64,000 nt of DNA from Isoetes taiwanensis (lineage: Eukaryota > Streptophyta > Lycopodiopsida > Isoetales > Isoetaceae). Where the stretch lies: the NCBI GenBank assembly GCA_021234155.1, contig JAJEKV010000026.1, positions 5,592,189-5,656,188 on the forward strand, in the 5' to 3' direction. The notes beneath the pieces are model-generated. The model searched no databases, was not told the DNA's origin, and saw only the letters and a program-made list of their open reading frames with translations. The first letter of the stretch is position 1. Each line of letters opens with the position of its first letter. Positions 22,730 through 33,982 of this stretch are shown here, one piece after another. Position numbers and translations under genes: made by a program.

Positions 22730-23403
22730 AGGGCCTACAGTGTCTAGGCAATGAAAAGGCGCCAAACCTGGATGGTACGTAGGCGGAGTTGCTCGAGTGG
22801 GCAGGACCATCCATAGTACCAGTGCTGACCGTCATGTTCAATAAGGCGCTACAGGATGATTTCCCCCCATAGTGGACTGAGAGCTGCAGTTGACATCCTG
22901 GGCAAAGGCAGCAGACGTGTAGCCCCCTCCCCCCCCACAGGCAGGGTTCAGGCCGCGACACTCAACCATTGATCACATCTTCACACTGCGGACCTTCGTT
23001 GAGGATAGTAGAGAACGACGATGGGACCTGTACTTGTTATTTTTTGTGGACGTCGCCACGGCTTTTAACACGGTGCCTCGGAAAAAGCTACGGGCAAGAT
23101 TGCAAGACTTAGAAATCCCAGCAGCTTTGCAGAATGCGTTGTACAGGATGCTCAGGCCAGTTGCATCTGACAAGCCGTTTATTCAACAACAGTATCGGGG
23201 TCTGTCAAGGATGCCATGTCTTTTCTATTGATTAGTTGGAGAGCTGGCTTGCTAAAATTGGGGGCGACAGAGCTCACCTTCTGCACCAGATTACCAAGCA
23301 GCTGATATATGTTAAGGATGTGGACCTCTTTGTTTACACTCCGGGAGACATGCAATGTCATCTCAACGTTTTGGACACATTCTGTTATGATCTCCTCTTC
23401 TAA
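22730..23403 (+). pseudogene. Decayed reverse transcriptase of a second non-LTR clade
   Basis: Broken readings in three frames follow the order of a non-LTR RT. They are KAPNLDGT followed after a stop by AELLEWAGPSIVPVLT and MFNKALQDDFP. Next come TIDHIF, TLRTFVEDSRERRWDLY, FVDVATAFNTVPRKKL and LQDLEIPAAL. The last piece is YVKDVDLFVYTPGDMQ, where YADD would be expected. The middle motif TIDHIFTLR and the TPGDMQ end are unlike the L1-type RT of LINE B, so this is another clade, possibly RTE-like. Multiple stops and shifts show that it is long dead. Confidence 0.75.
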
Positions 23404-25630
23404 ATCATCTATAAAAACCAAAGAAACTAAAGGAAATAATCCATTTAGAAGGAGAAGCTCAATCCACCCAATCTAAATTTTAACATTACATTGAAACATT
23501 CAATGGGTAAAACTCATAATTGACTAATGGTTAAAGATCCAGAACAATTAAATTAACGGTGAAGGCTCAAAACATGAGATTAATATGATTTGAAAACAAT
23601 GCAGCCCGGGTATTGACTTGGTTATTGTAGCACAGTTGACTGTGCCAATGGGGTTCGATCCGACCATCTGATATGTGCCTATTCTCCCATGGAGTCGGAC
23701 CTCCCAAAGATGCCAAAGACTTGATATATGGCTGCTTCCAATCTTATGAGCAACCCAACCTGTAAGTAACTAGACAGAGGCACCGACCTTGAAGCTTCTA
23801 CCACAAAAATGTATGACAGGAAAAGGTAAACCAGCATATCCTTTCTTGCAGCCATGAATGAATTTATTCTGTGATAAAAAAGAGTTGCATTAATTGTTGC
23901 CTAAGATAATGCTATACTAAGACATAGCCAGTTATGAATCAAAGTCCATGAAAGCGGATTACCTTAAATCTTGCTAAGAGATGAACACTGACTGTGTAAC
24001 ATGTGGCAAAAAGAGAGGTCGCAGCTATAGATGTGTAGGCAAAGAGGGAATATTGAGTCTGCTAGTAAAACCTTGTGTTAATCGCTTAGAACAGGACACA
24101 AGCTCAAAATGCCCAGCTACCACGAGATGCGGCCAGATTCACGACTGAACTTTGCCATCGCCATAGCTGGAAGGAGCAGGAAACGGAATCGCCATAGCTG
24201 CAGCACAAGGAAAGCGGGAAAGAAGGGAAAGAAACACAAACTGGCCCCAACCAATAGGATGATACGACTTGGATCAAAATCGAGGCCGTTCATCTCGGCC
24301 CATCTTGGTCGTTGAATGGTTTCGCGTTTTTTAATTTTACTTAATTTGCATGGTTCTTAAATGTGCTACACAATTTGCATGGTTCCTAAATGTACTACAT
24401 AATTTTTTTGAGGAGGAGGGCCATTGCAGGGGATAATGTTGTTGCGGTGCTTCAAGCTGAGGCCCTTTGTGGTGGCACTGCCGAAGCATCTTGCCATGCA
24501 ATGGCCCGCGGCATATAAATTATAGTCTATTTTTTTGACAAACATAAAAAGGGACATGTATAGTAACTTTAGTTGAGCATTATGTTTTTGGCAGGAGTCG
24601 CCTCCCATGGAACATATGTTCCCATTTGGCTCACTATTATTCCACAAAAGTTTGTAGATACTAGGCAAAATGATCTTTATAACCTGCCAAGTTTCTAGCA
24701 CTTGATTTTAGGATACATCACTCCACAAGGGTTACTATTTTATAGTCAAATCTGGGATCTTATATAGTAAGTACCCCAAAATCTGCAAAAGTTGGCATGG
24801 AATATGATGATGTGGCACTTCAAGCGGTGATATGTCATGCCAAGACTACGCAAGACCAAATTTGACTAGGCAAAAAATGAATTGACGTACACTTTTTGCT
24901 TTCCATGGGTGATCTGCAATTTTTGGCTAAGATGAGTGATATGGACTTGACGACTAGGCATTCTTGTAAGAAATATGATAACTTTTTAGGACGTTTGTAT
25001 AGGAATTTGGCAAGGACAGGTTTCGAAAAAATTAAAAATAACTAGTAAAATTTTATTTTCCAAGTTGCCATGTCATTCCACACAAAATGGTGTCAATTCG
25101 TACATCAAAATGTTACGTATTGTAATTTCCAATTTCCAAAATGCCTAGTCTAATTCATATGCTCTAGGAGCTAGGAGAGATTACAAAATAAAATGAAATA
25201 AAAAAAATAAATCAATGCAAGTCAAAATGCGATGGACGGACGAGTTTTCCACCCTAGAACTGCAAATTGAGTCTGCCAACGGACCCCCAGAATCTCATCC
25301 TTGCTTCATATAGCAGTTGCTTCCAGCTATTTTAAACTTCTTTTTCTTTTACCCCAATACCATATTTGATTCATCAAGGTCGGCCTGGGGAGTTTTTGCA
25401 TCTATTTTTGCCACTTCATCTTTTCTATTTATTCAGGAGGGGCAAGGTCCCACTAAGTTGCTATTCTGAAATGTCGCATCTTAGGGACAAGCTACAACAA
25501 TTAATTTGGACAAAGAAAGAAACATGAACGCCCCACGGGACAATATTCTGCAGGCACTACCTAGGCCAATAGACTATGAGTGTATTGGACATGAGCTATT
25601 TTGGCGCTTCTTAGAGAAGGGGTGGTCTTC
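23404..25630. other. Intergenic, no gene seen
   Basis: AT-rich. A GGTTCGATCC (23655-23664) resembles a pol III B box and could belong to a tRNA-derived SINE, but no matching A box or tail was convincing. The basic open stretch at 24109-24315 is not recognised. Confidence 0.4.
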
Positions 25631-25633
25631 TGC

Positions 25634-26183
25634 CTACGAAACTTGCTCCCCAAGGTAATGTCGACGTCCTAAGTCCATTGGCAGAGCCAATTCACAATTT
25701 CGAAGTGGGGGAATTGCCCTACCATCGCCAGGGCCTTCAGGAGAGGACTTTTTGGGCAATTTGCTTTCGAGGGGATTTAAGTATCCGTCTTCTGGCATCA
25801 ACACCCTCCCTCTACGGAATGACACGGTGCAAGATCCTGGATGAGTCTGACATAGGCGAGGGTGCCCGAATATCTATCCCCATCCGAGCAGCCTATTGTT
25901 GGACAGTCGAGCTGGCACCCTTCCCCAAGTCGAACAAGGCTAAGACTTTGCGTGGCTGCCTCACAGGAGAAGATATCGAATTCCCCCAAGAGACGGACCT
26001 CAAAAAAGTTCTCGAGGTAGCTTTTCCTCGCGGCGCTGCTCCGGGAGGCCATATGCTAATGCCCCCCTTCCAGAGCTCGTTTCCCCTATATGACCATTGA
26101 ATCCTCCGTTCGAGGACTCTGCTTCGAGCAGGTCCAAAAAAATCCAAGATTGGTACAGGAGAACCTATGAAACAGTGAAGCAT
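25634..26183. other. Cluster of overlapping open frames, unassigned
   Basis: Both strands stay open (plus 25678-26100; minus 25798-26052 and 25893-26183), with higher GC than the flanks. No protein family is recognised in any frame. It may be a fragment of a retrotransposon internal region. Confidence 0.25.
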
Positions 26184-26199
26184 CTTGCAGCACTATAAG

Positions 26200-26530
26200 A
26201 GAATGACTACTAAACGTCAAAAACATAGTCAAAGGGTCCAAAACTCTCTATCAAATAGCTATTTAACTAGTATACTGACTAAATAAGTTGACTATAAACT
26301 CGTTGACTAATTTTTTGCCTAATAGCTTGACTCATTATATGGCTAAAAAGAAGTCTAATAAGATGACGAAAAATCCTGAGTAATGCTTTCGAACGAATTG
26401 TCTGACTGACTATTTGACTAAACTGTCTAACTAGTCAAGTGATTAATAGTCTGACTAACGTGCTGACTATATTTTGACTAATATTTTGACTAAGGGGTTG
26501 ACTAAAGTTTTGACTAATATGTTGACCATC
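26200..26530. repeat. Degenerate TGACTA-rich array
   Basis: The motif TTGACTA, CTGACTA or TTGACTAA recurs roughly every 12-25 bases, about 14 times in 330 bases, with no fixed period. The core TTGAC is also the W-box recognised by WRKY factors, but no gene start is seen beside it. Confidence 0.65.
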
Positions 26531-29390
26531 CTTCTATAGTTTTTCTCTTATAGTTCGTTCAAAAGTCTATTGATGTATATGATGTATTAAGCATATAGAA
26601 TTTCTCCTTTATCCAATATCATCTCTACAACTTATCTTAAGTGTTTTTTCTAATATGATGCGGCCATGTTTCACCAACTCCATTGCAAGGGGGGAATTTA
26701 TAGGGGTTGGTAGTGAATTTTGTGATTGTCTAGATGCTCTTTGCTACTGTTTGTTTCTCCTATCATGTAACTTCAAGCTCAGAAGCAATCAAGAATGCAT
26801 ATCATACGAGTGCAAAGGAAAGACATACTTCATCATCATTTAGTTGTAGAAGTAACCTTCGTCCTATATTTGGCATTTGAAGCTCAGTGTCCTCCTCTTC
26901 AATACAATCTTTATTGGGGAGTGCATTGGTCATCTCAATTCTTCATTGGTTGCTTGCCCTTGAGGTTCATAATCTTCTAGATTTTATGGCTCCATAAATT
27001 CCAATTCTTGCTCATGCTCTATATTTTCCTCATGCTCCACAAATTCCAATTCTTGCTCATCCTATATATATAATAATGTTTTAGGGTCTGTCGTGAGCTA
27101 CGCCCTAAAACTTTCGACGACCTAGATTTTCTACTATCAAATTGGATGGTTCAGATAACCATGGTTTTTTTTCCCTTGCTCCAGCGATTTAGGGCACGTA
27201 GAACAGTCCGGCTCCCAATGGGCTCTTTGTGTGCCTACGGATGTTACTATGGTGGAAGCTTTGGCAGTGGGGACCTAAGACCCGGTGATTGGTATTGTTC
27301 TGCCGGTAGCTGCAATTGCAATGCTCATAATTTTGCTCATAACTTTGGTGTTCTTATGAGCCCATTCTATTCTTAAGGAGCATATAAAGGAATAGAAGTC
27401 TGATACATTCGATTCTCCCAATTGTACACTTGGGATGTAAGATACAAGAAGTTAATGAGGGTTGGACATGCTCTGTTAGCATATCAGGAGCTATGCAAAC
27501 TCAGAAAAGGAGCCTTAATGGTAGCGAAAGTCTTATGCATTATAACAATGTCTCAGCAAATTACCTCTTCTCAGCTAAAAAGGGTTCTCAAGCATATCCA
27601 GGGCTTCTAGACTGTGTCTTCTTAACGAAGGTTCCAGAATGGTCACCCAATCTTCAACTTTATGATAATAGTAAATTTTTAAGAGTTAATGATGCTACGC
27701 GATGTGGTATTTGAGGAACCATTGCTTTGCCAGTTTTTAAAGCACAATCTTGTGTTGCATTATTGAGTTGGCAATGAAATCAGAGAACATCATTATGCGT
27801 CGGAGCTCACTAACATTTGTCGTGCATTAGAGGTTGTTACAAAATTGAGTACAATTTTTCTGTATGCATATTCATCTGTTATTAATATTGCTTCTCTTCC
27901 TATTTTTCAATCTCCCATGTGGATCTGCATGCTTATTTTTATATTTCTTACTTTGTTGTATAATTTACCAAGTTAGAAAAGCTTGATTCCATCATTCTCA
28001 TTATAATATCATTGTCCAATCTCAATGGATCGAATTGGAATATGTTAGGGTTCTGGAGATCATTCTATTCACATTGTAATTGGGAGAGTATGATTAAGTA
28101 TTTCTCTTCATTCTTGTAGGCTGTCAATTTAAATAGCTTTACAGATTATATTTCCATAATGCAAGAGGTAATCAGTAAAACATTTTTGCTTCGATTTTTT
28201 AGCAAGCCTCCATTTCAAATATGATTATTCATGCAGATACCAACAAAAGGAAAATAATGTGCACATGCTGAGATTCTAGAAGTTCTCACAGCAGTGTGAA
28301 ACACATTGATTGGCATAAACTTGGCCCGGGCTACAAATGTCCATCGATGAATGTCTGTAATATATGCTATGTTTAATAGAAATCTCACTGTTTAATTGAC
28401 AGGGTGAAAGTAACACACAGAAAAATTATATTAAGGATGGAGAGAATGGGACAGAGAATCATTGGAAATCTGTCACATCAAATGCAAGGTCAATCATTCA
28501 AAAGCTGGCTGTGCAGGAAGCATTGGGGGAAAACCATAAATCTAGTTTTGCATGCAGACATTGGCTTATCACAATCCGGCTATGGCGGAAGAAAAACGTA
28601 AGGAGAACACGAGCACAAACAATTTCACCGGTTCAAATGCAGCCGCATCACGGTAGGACCTATCTTTGGAGCAAATAAACCCGAGAACAGAGGCGGATAT
28701 TAGAGGCGGAGGACCCATGAATTCGAGGTATTCTAGGCTTAAAACATAGGTTAATTCTGATGGGCTTAAAGAATTAGAAGCCAAAGGCGGTGATAGGCGG
28801 TTGCCTTTCTTTGTAGTAGATGTTGTTTTACACGAGATGATGTTGTTTACACAGATGCAGTCAGGAGACTTAACAGAGCTGGTGCGGCCCGGCGGGGGTT
28901 CAGGGGTGGTGTATGATTAGAGGATGAGTTCTCAACTCTCCTGGGGCTTGAAGAAGGGGATATGTTCATCCAACTAAAGCGGGAAATGATCCATGCTTCA
29001 GCCATTAAAAAAGTGCTTTCGACAGGCGGATGCATGGAGACACAACAACTGAACAATACTTTATGAATCAGATCATAAGTGGGAGCGGCGAAGCTTCGTG
29101 TTTTAGTGTTCTTTGGATTACACCAACTATTCAGCCAGAAACACTTGATGAAGTCTTGAACGTACTTGGAAGAACAAGAGTTCTGAGATCTCACAATCAC
29201 GGGGATCGATTGAGGCCCAGTAACTGTATGTCATCTCTAATACATTTTGATAATACTAGAAACTTTTATGAATATAAAGAAGTTTCTGTTTTGCATTCTC
29301 ATTTTTTATGCTTCAGTTACAGAAATTTGTACTTGAATGTTGAATGAATTCCAAGGTATAACTGGATTAAAAGCTGAATTAAACTTGCAC
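26531..29390. other. Unassigned region
   Basis: Open stretches at 27146-27376, 27430-27714 and 28890-29030 (plus) could be exon remnants; none is recognised. The rest is AT-rich without visible structure. Confidence 0.3.
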
Positions 29391-29840
29391 AAGGCCTCAT
29401 TAGACATATGGGTGAGATCAAAGAAAGGCACTAAGGCACATGGTATCTGTTTTAGAAACAAAGGCACGTGGTAAAAGCAATTAGAAATTTACACAAGGCA
29501 CAAATTTACACAAGACACAAAGCCATTACAAACTATTTTCGGATTAAACAAAAGGTACAAGGCACGGATTACGGTCGGCACAAGGCCATCATATGTTAAA
29601 AGCGAAGATACCAATACTTCAAATTAGAAATTTACACAAGGTTCAAAAAGGCACAAGGCCATCATATATTCAAAAAGGCACTAAGGCCATCATATATCAC
29701 AAAGAGGCACTAAGGCCTGTATCACAAGGGGTGAGATCAAATGAAGGCACTAAGGCCTATATACCATCTGTTTTTCAAAAAAAACAAAGGCACAAAAGGC
29801 ACGTGAGACGGACTTGATCAAAAGAGAAAAAAAAAAGGTG
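29390..29840. repeat. Irregular AAGGCAC-type repeat
   Basis: CAAGGCAC, CTAAGGC and GGCCATCATAT recur more than a dozen times, interspersed with ATTAGAAATTTACACAAGG (near 29483 and 29625). It looks like a degenerate minisatellite. Confidence 0.6.
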
Positions 29841-29945
29841 GCACACGGTAGGGACTTCAAGCTTCATCCAGTAAGAAAAAGTGAAGAAAATTAGTTTAGA
29901 ATACATAAAAGAAAGCAAAAATTTAATGCATGCATGCTACTTACT

Positions 29946-30148
29946 CTGTAGAAAATTTTGGAGTTCCAAAAAAACTTCATGTTCTTCTTTGTCTTCTACC
30001 TTTTCTTCTTCTTCTTCGGTCTGGTCTTCGCTCGATTCGTTATCAGAATCTTGGGAATCAAATTGATCATCAAAAGAAGCTTCATCAGAGGAATCGAAAT
30101 TAGAGGAGGATTCCACCTCTTCAAAGTCTCGAAAGATCTTGAGCTTTT
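29946..30148 (-). other. Acidic Ser/Glu-rich open stretch without ATG
   Basis: Reading the minus strand from about 30145 gives FRDFEEVESSSNFDSSDEAS, then DSDNESSEDQTEEEEEKVED, ending in a stop near 29940. It is strongly acidic and free of stops for about 68 codons, but has no start codon. A hairpin (GATTCCACCTCTT with AAGAGGTGGAATC, 30107-30157) lies over its upstream end. It may be the tail of a decayed protein; no family is recognised. Confidence 0.3.
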
Positions 30149-30526
30149 AAGAGGTGGAATCGGACTTTAAACTCGAGCTCGGGGGCTCTCGGCTCTCTTG
30201 GGCTCGGGTTCGGGCTCAAAGAAATGGTAATTTGGCCAAGATCCTATTTCATAACTCGCCATCACACAGCCAAAGGAATTGAAAGCGGTTCCGCAGAGGG
30301 AGAGGGAGAGGCAGAGTGGAGGGAGAGCGGCGGCCCGGCCTTCGACATTCTATTGGAAGGAATTGGACGATGCTTCTCCTTCACGACCATAGCCTATAAA
30401 GGCTGGTGTGAAATTAATTTCGTAGGCTACGATTTTAGGATTTTGTACCATTAGCTTTATTCCTAAAGATTTAGTAGGCAACTAATAATAACTTCGAAAT
30501 GACCATTATTTTATTTTCTAAATAAC

Positions 30527-30528
<2 letters not shown>

Positions 30529-30591
<63 letters not shown>
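30529..30591. repeat. AT dinucleotide microsatellite
   Basis: An uninterrupted (AT)n run of about 60 bases, followed by AAATATAAATATATATAATA. Confidence 0.95.
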
Positions 30592-30595
<4 letters not shown>

Positions 30596-30924
30596 TAAAT
30601 ATATATAATATATATAATAGGTACATTTTTGAAACACAAGAGCTAGAAACGACATGCATGGAGGAAACTTAGACCAATTTAACAGTCTCGTAACTCCCAC
30701 ACATAAGCTCAAATTACTAGAGTTGTGCAAAGTCCGGAGCCCTTCTTTTGAAACACAAGTGCGAGATACAACACATGTGATAGTTTATCCTCCAGGTAAA
30801 TTTAACTTGCTGGTGGGAAACTTAAAACTTAAAATTTTAGTGGCTATAAGGCACACAAGAACTATGTATTGTTTATTGGAGTGTGCCATACCCCATGTGT
30901 GACATACCTTTGAAAAATACAATG

Positions 30925-31005
30925 ACCACAATGTGTAAAGGCCACAATGGCCACAATGTGTAAAAGCCACAAAAAAATGGCCACAATGTGTAAAGGCCAT
31001 AAACA
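30925..31005. repeat. Short tandem repeat of GGCCACAATGTGTAAA
   Basis: Three to four imperfect units follow one another (ACAATGTGTAAAGGCC, ACAATGTGTAAAAGCC, ACAATGTGTAAAGGCC). Confidence 0.75.
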
Positions 31006-31509
31006 TGTGTATTATATGGAATGCATGGTTATTTGCTACCATTGGAAATACAATGGGATTTTTGATGGTTAAGCTGCATCCGTGGCAACAAAAACAAAAA
31101 TAAAATATGCTGAGGAATGTGTGTCCCAAGATGTCATGATAAAAATGATATTGGTTGCACTTTAAATGCTCCAAAAATATTTGGCATTATATTGGCTATT
31201 TAGAATTCAAATGAAATATCTATCTCACTTATGGTGTATGTTATTTGTTTGAACATGGCATGCTCCCCAAGTGTCACTTTTGGAAAAAAAAGCTTTGCAT
31301 TGTTCTACTTTTACTTTACTTTTGGCAAAATATAAGCAAATAGTTGATTTTCACATTATCTAAGGGACATGCATAAACTTGGCAATATCATAACTTGCAC
31401 GATTTTGGAAGGCTAAAAGGCAAGGCCATCTTTTTCAATCTTATGCTTTAAATTTGGCCTACATTCAACGCTCACACTATCTCCCCCCGATTGGGGTTAT
31501 TAAATAAAT

Positions 31510-31612
31510 TAATGGAAACCCTTCCGGGGTTTTATGTGGAAACCCTTCCGGATTTCCATTGAACCCCGGAAGGGTTTCCATATTAGAACCCCGGAAGGGT
31601 TTCCACTGAAAC
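31510..31612. repeat. Foldback cluster of GGAAACCCTTCCGG, left
   Basis: Two direct copies of GGAAACCCTTCCGG are followed by two inverted copies (CCGGAAGGGTTTCC), with CCGGGGTTTT or ACCCCGG linkers. The cluster can fold on itself and can also pair with the cluster at 33722-33982. Confidence 0.8.
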
Positions 31613-33721
31613 TAGATTTTTTTGGGTGAAGATATCCACCCGTAATTAATGACTAGAATTAAATTCCTACGGCTAATTTTAAAGAGGCTTTTTAGGAAGG
31701 ATCTTTTTTCTCTCACCTCCTCTTCTCCGACGATTTTGCTTCTGAAATGATTTTGCTTCAGTGGCGCTCGAGCTTCGGCTGTGGCTAAATGAGTGGATGC
31801 ACTCTTTGCTAGAGCTTCATTGGAGCTTCACCTATGATTTCTTTGCCGTAAGGTGCGATTCAAAGCCCCTTTTAGTATTTAGCGAGAGGTTTCTTTCTTT
31901 CTTCTTTTATATTTGGCGGAGGTTTTTGCTATAGCATATTATAGGTTGAGGTCGGTGAGATTTTCTTTTTATATTCATGTTTTTTTAAGTAAGCTTTTCT
32001 CTTGCAATGTACACACACATCTTCTTACGGATTGAAATCTATGGAAGGTCCTAATATTTGATCTTCTTTACGAAATAATGGCGGTTTATTGCCAATGAGA
32101 GGCGGTTTAGGGCTACCATTGGTTCCTCCTTTGGTCTTAAGCTTCTTGCAAAGCTTGTAACAACGGCATAGTCCGTGAAAAAATTACAATCAATAGGAGG
32201 ATAAGCGGATCTTACGGAGATCCACATTGCTGTCGTGGATCTTCAAATATCTGCGCCATTGAAGTGTCGGTCTTGGTCTTGGGTCCAACCTTCAAGCTTT
32301 TGTTGAAACGAGGCATTACGGCATTCGGTGAGACTAAATCTCTGGCAAAGTGGCCCTGTCACGATGCAAGCCGTGGCAAGCTATCGGCCTTGCAACCTGA
32401 ACACTTTCGTGATTTTTTCTTCGATGCGATGCGCCTTGCCCGAACAAGATAAAGCAAGAAAATGATTTCAGACGTGCCGGGTCAGGCCACAGGGATGTTT
32501 ATTGGCTATCTTTGCGCTTGGGCAAGGTAATCCGTCTTTGGTTCATTTACTTCTATATTCATTCATTAGTTTGACATTGATACAGGTATTTGTGGATATA
32601 TCATTTATGGATTCAAGCCCTTTTCTTTGTGGCTCTCCAATATGCAAACGTTATGCTCAAGCACGAAGTAAAGGCAAAGAATTGATTTAAAGAGCTAAAA
32701 AAATCTACATGCTTTAACTTATGACTTGAGATCATACTTCATTTGAGAGCCTCATGGTTCACAAAGAGGAATGAGATTGATTCTTAGTCTCTTTATTTCA
32801 AAGCGATTTGATAGCCGCCTTAACCTTTCTATGTACGATTATTTGTTTCTTGAAAATGGTAAAATGGTAAAGGCAATCCTTCTATGTCTGATTGTTCTGA
32901 GAAAATGGCTACCGAAAATGGTAAAGTTCACGGATTCCATGTTACTCACTTCTTTATTCATTTATTATTTGCATGGTATTTATGGATATACAAGTGAAAT
33001 TTAAGCTTCTTTCTTCATGGCTCAAACCTGAAAATGAAGGCAAAAAATTGATTAAAGGAATTGATAATTGTTTGCATGCTTTAAGTTATCACTTGAGTTC
33101 ATACTTCTGGTTACATTTCTAGAACTTAATAACATACATAGGTATATAAAACAGAGCACTCTCTAATTCGATTTGGACTTGGTCTCCTTTGTCCAAAACG
33201 TTACTCTTTTGAAAATGTTGGCTCTCCATGTTCTAAAACTTCAATATGTTTGCACGCCTTCAATTCAATTCAATTTTAAGCTTTGATAACAAAATAATTT
33301 GACCGAAAGAACCATGATCTAAAACCAGGACTTCCCATAATTTGTACCTTGCAAGAGGCATGCTATGTTGGGTGTTACGTGCCAGAATTTTTGAGATCAT
33401 GTTATATTGGGTGTTAAGTGCCAGAATTTTTGAGATTAAAGCTGGTCTCAATTCTTAGTTAATCTTACCCCATGGAGTTTCTAGCTGCATGTGGAAACCT
33501 AACCTATTTTCCTCGTGTGGAAACCTAACTTTTTTTCCTCCTCACACATGCAAACCCTACCCAATTTCCATCATGCAAGGAAATGGGAAGGGTTTCCACT
33601 CAAAATTTGAATTTTGAGTGGCGATGCGGCTTCGATGGACGTCTTTTAATGTCGGGGTCCGTGTGTGGAAAGGCGTGAGCCATAAAGGCTCATGTGTGTA
33701 AATATTTAAAAAAAAATAATT
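31613..33721. other. Region between the two foldback clusters, no gene recognised
   Basis: It begins with a pyrimidine-rich stretch (31700-31740) and carries short open frames only. Weaker forms of the repeat (GGAAACCTAACC and GGGAAGGGTTTCCAC) appear at 33490-33600. A GTGCCAGAATTTTTGAGAT repeat occurs at 33380 and 33419. The whole span could be the body of one foldback-type element. Confidence 0.35.
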
Positions 33722-33982
33722 TTGTGGAAACCCTTCCGGCTTTCCATGGAAACCCTTCCGGCTTTTCCAATATGGAAACCCTTCCCCTTTCCATGGAAAC
33801 CCTTCCTTTTAGTGGAAACCCTTCCGGGTTTTCAATTTACGGAAAAACCGATGGAAACCCTTCCGGGTTTTTATTGAAAACGGAAGGGTTTCCACTAAAC
33901 TTCCATGGAAGGGTTTCCATGGAAAGCGGAAGGGTTTCCACTAAAACCCGGAAGGGTTTCCATTAAAACCCGGAAGGGTTTC
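33722..33982. repeat. Foldback cluster of GGAAACCCTTCCGG, right
   Basis: Six direct copies of GGAAACCCTTCC (33725-33870) are followed by six inverted copies (GGAAGGGTTTCC, 33885-33982). Spacing is 15-35 bases. This is a strong local inverted repeat; the open frame through it is a by-product. Confidence 0.85.

Noticed and set aside
23600-23670. tRNA gene or SINE around GGTTCGATCC
   Set aside because: A B box alone; no cloverleaf and no convincing A box, so not called as an RNA gene.
33694-33966. A 90-codon frame with repeated GNPSGFS
   Set aside because: It is simply the translation of the GGAAACCCTTCCGG repeat; frames through it in both directions are artefacts.
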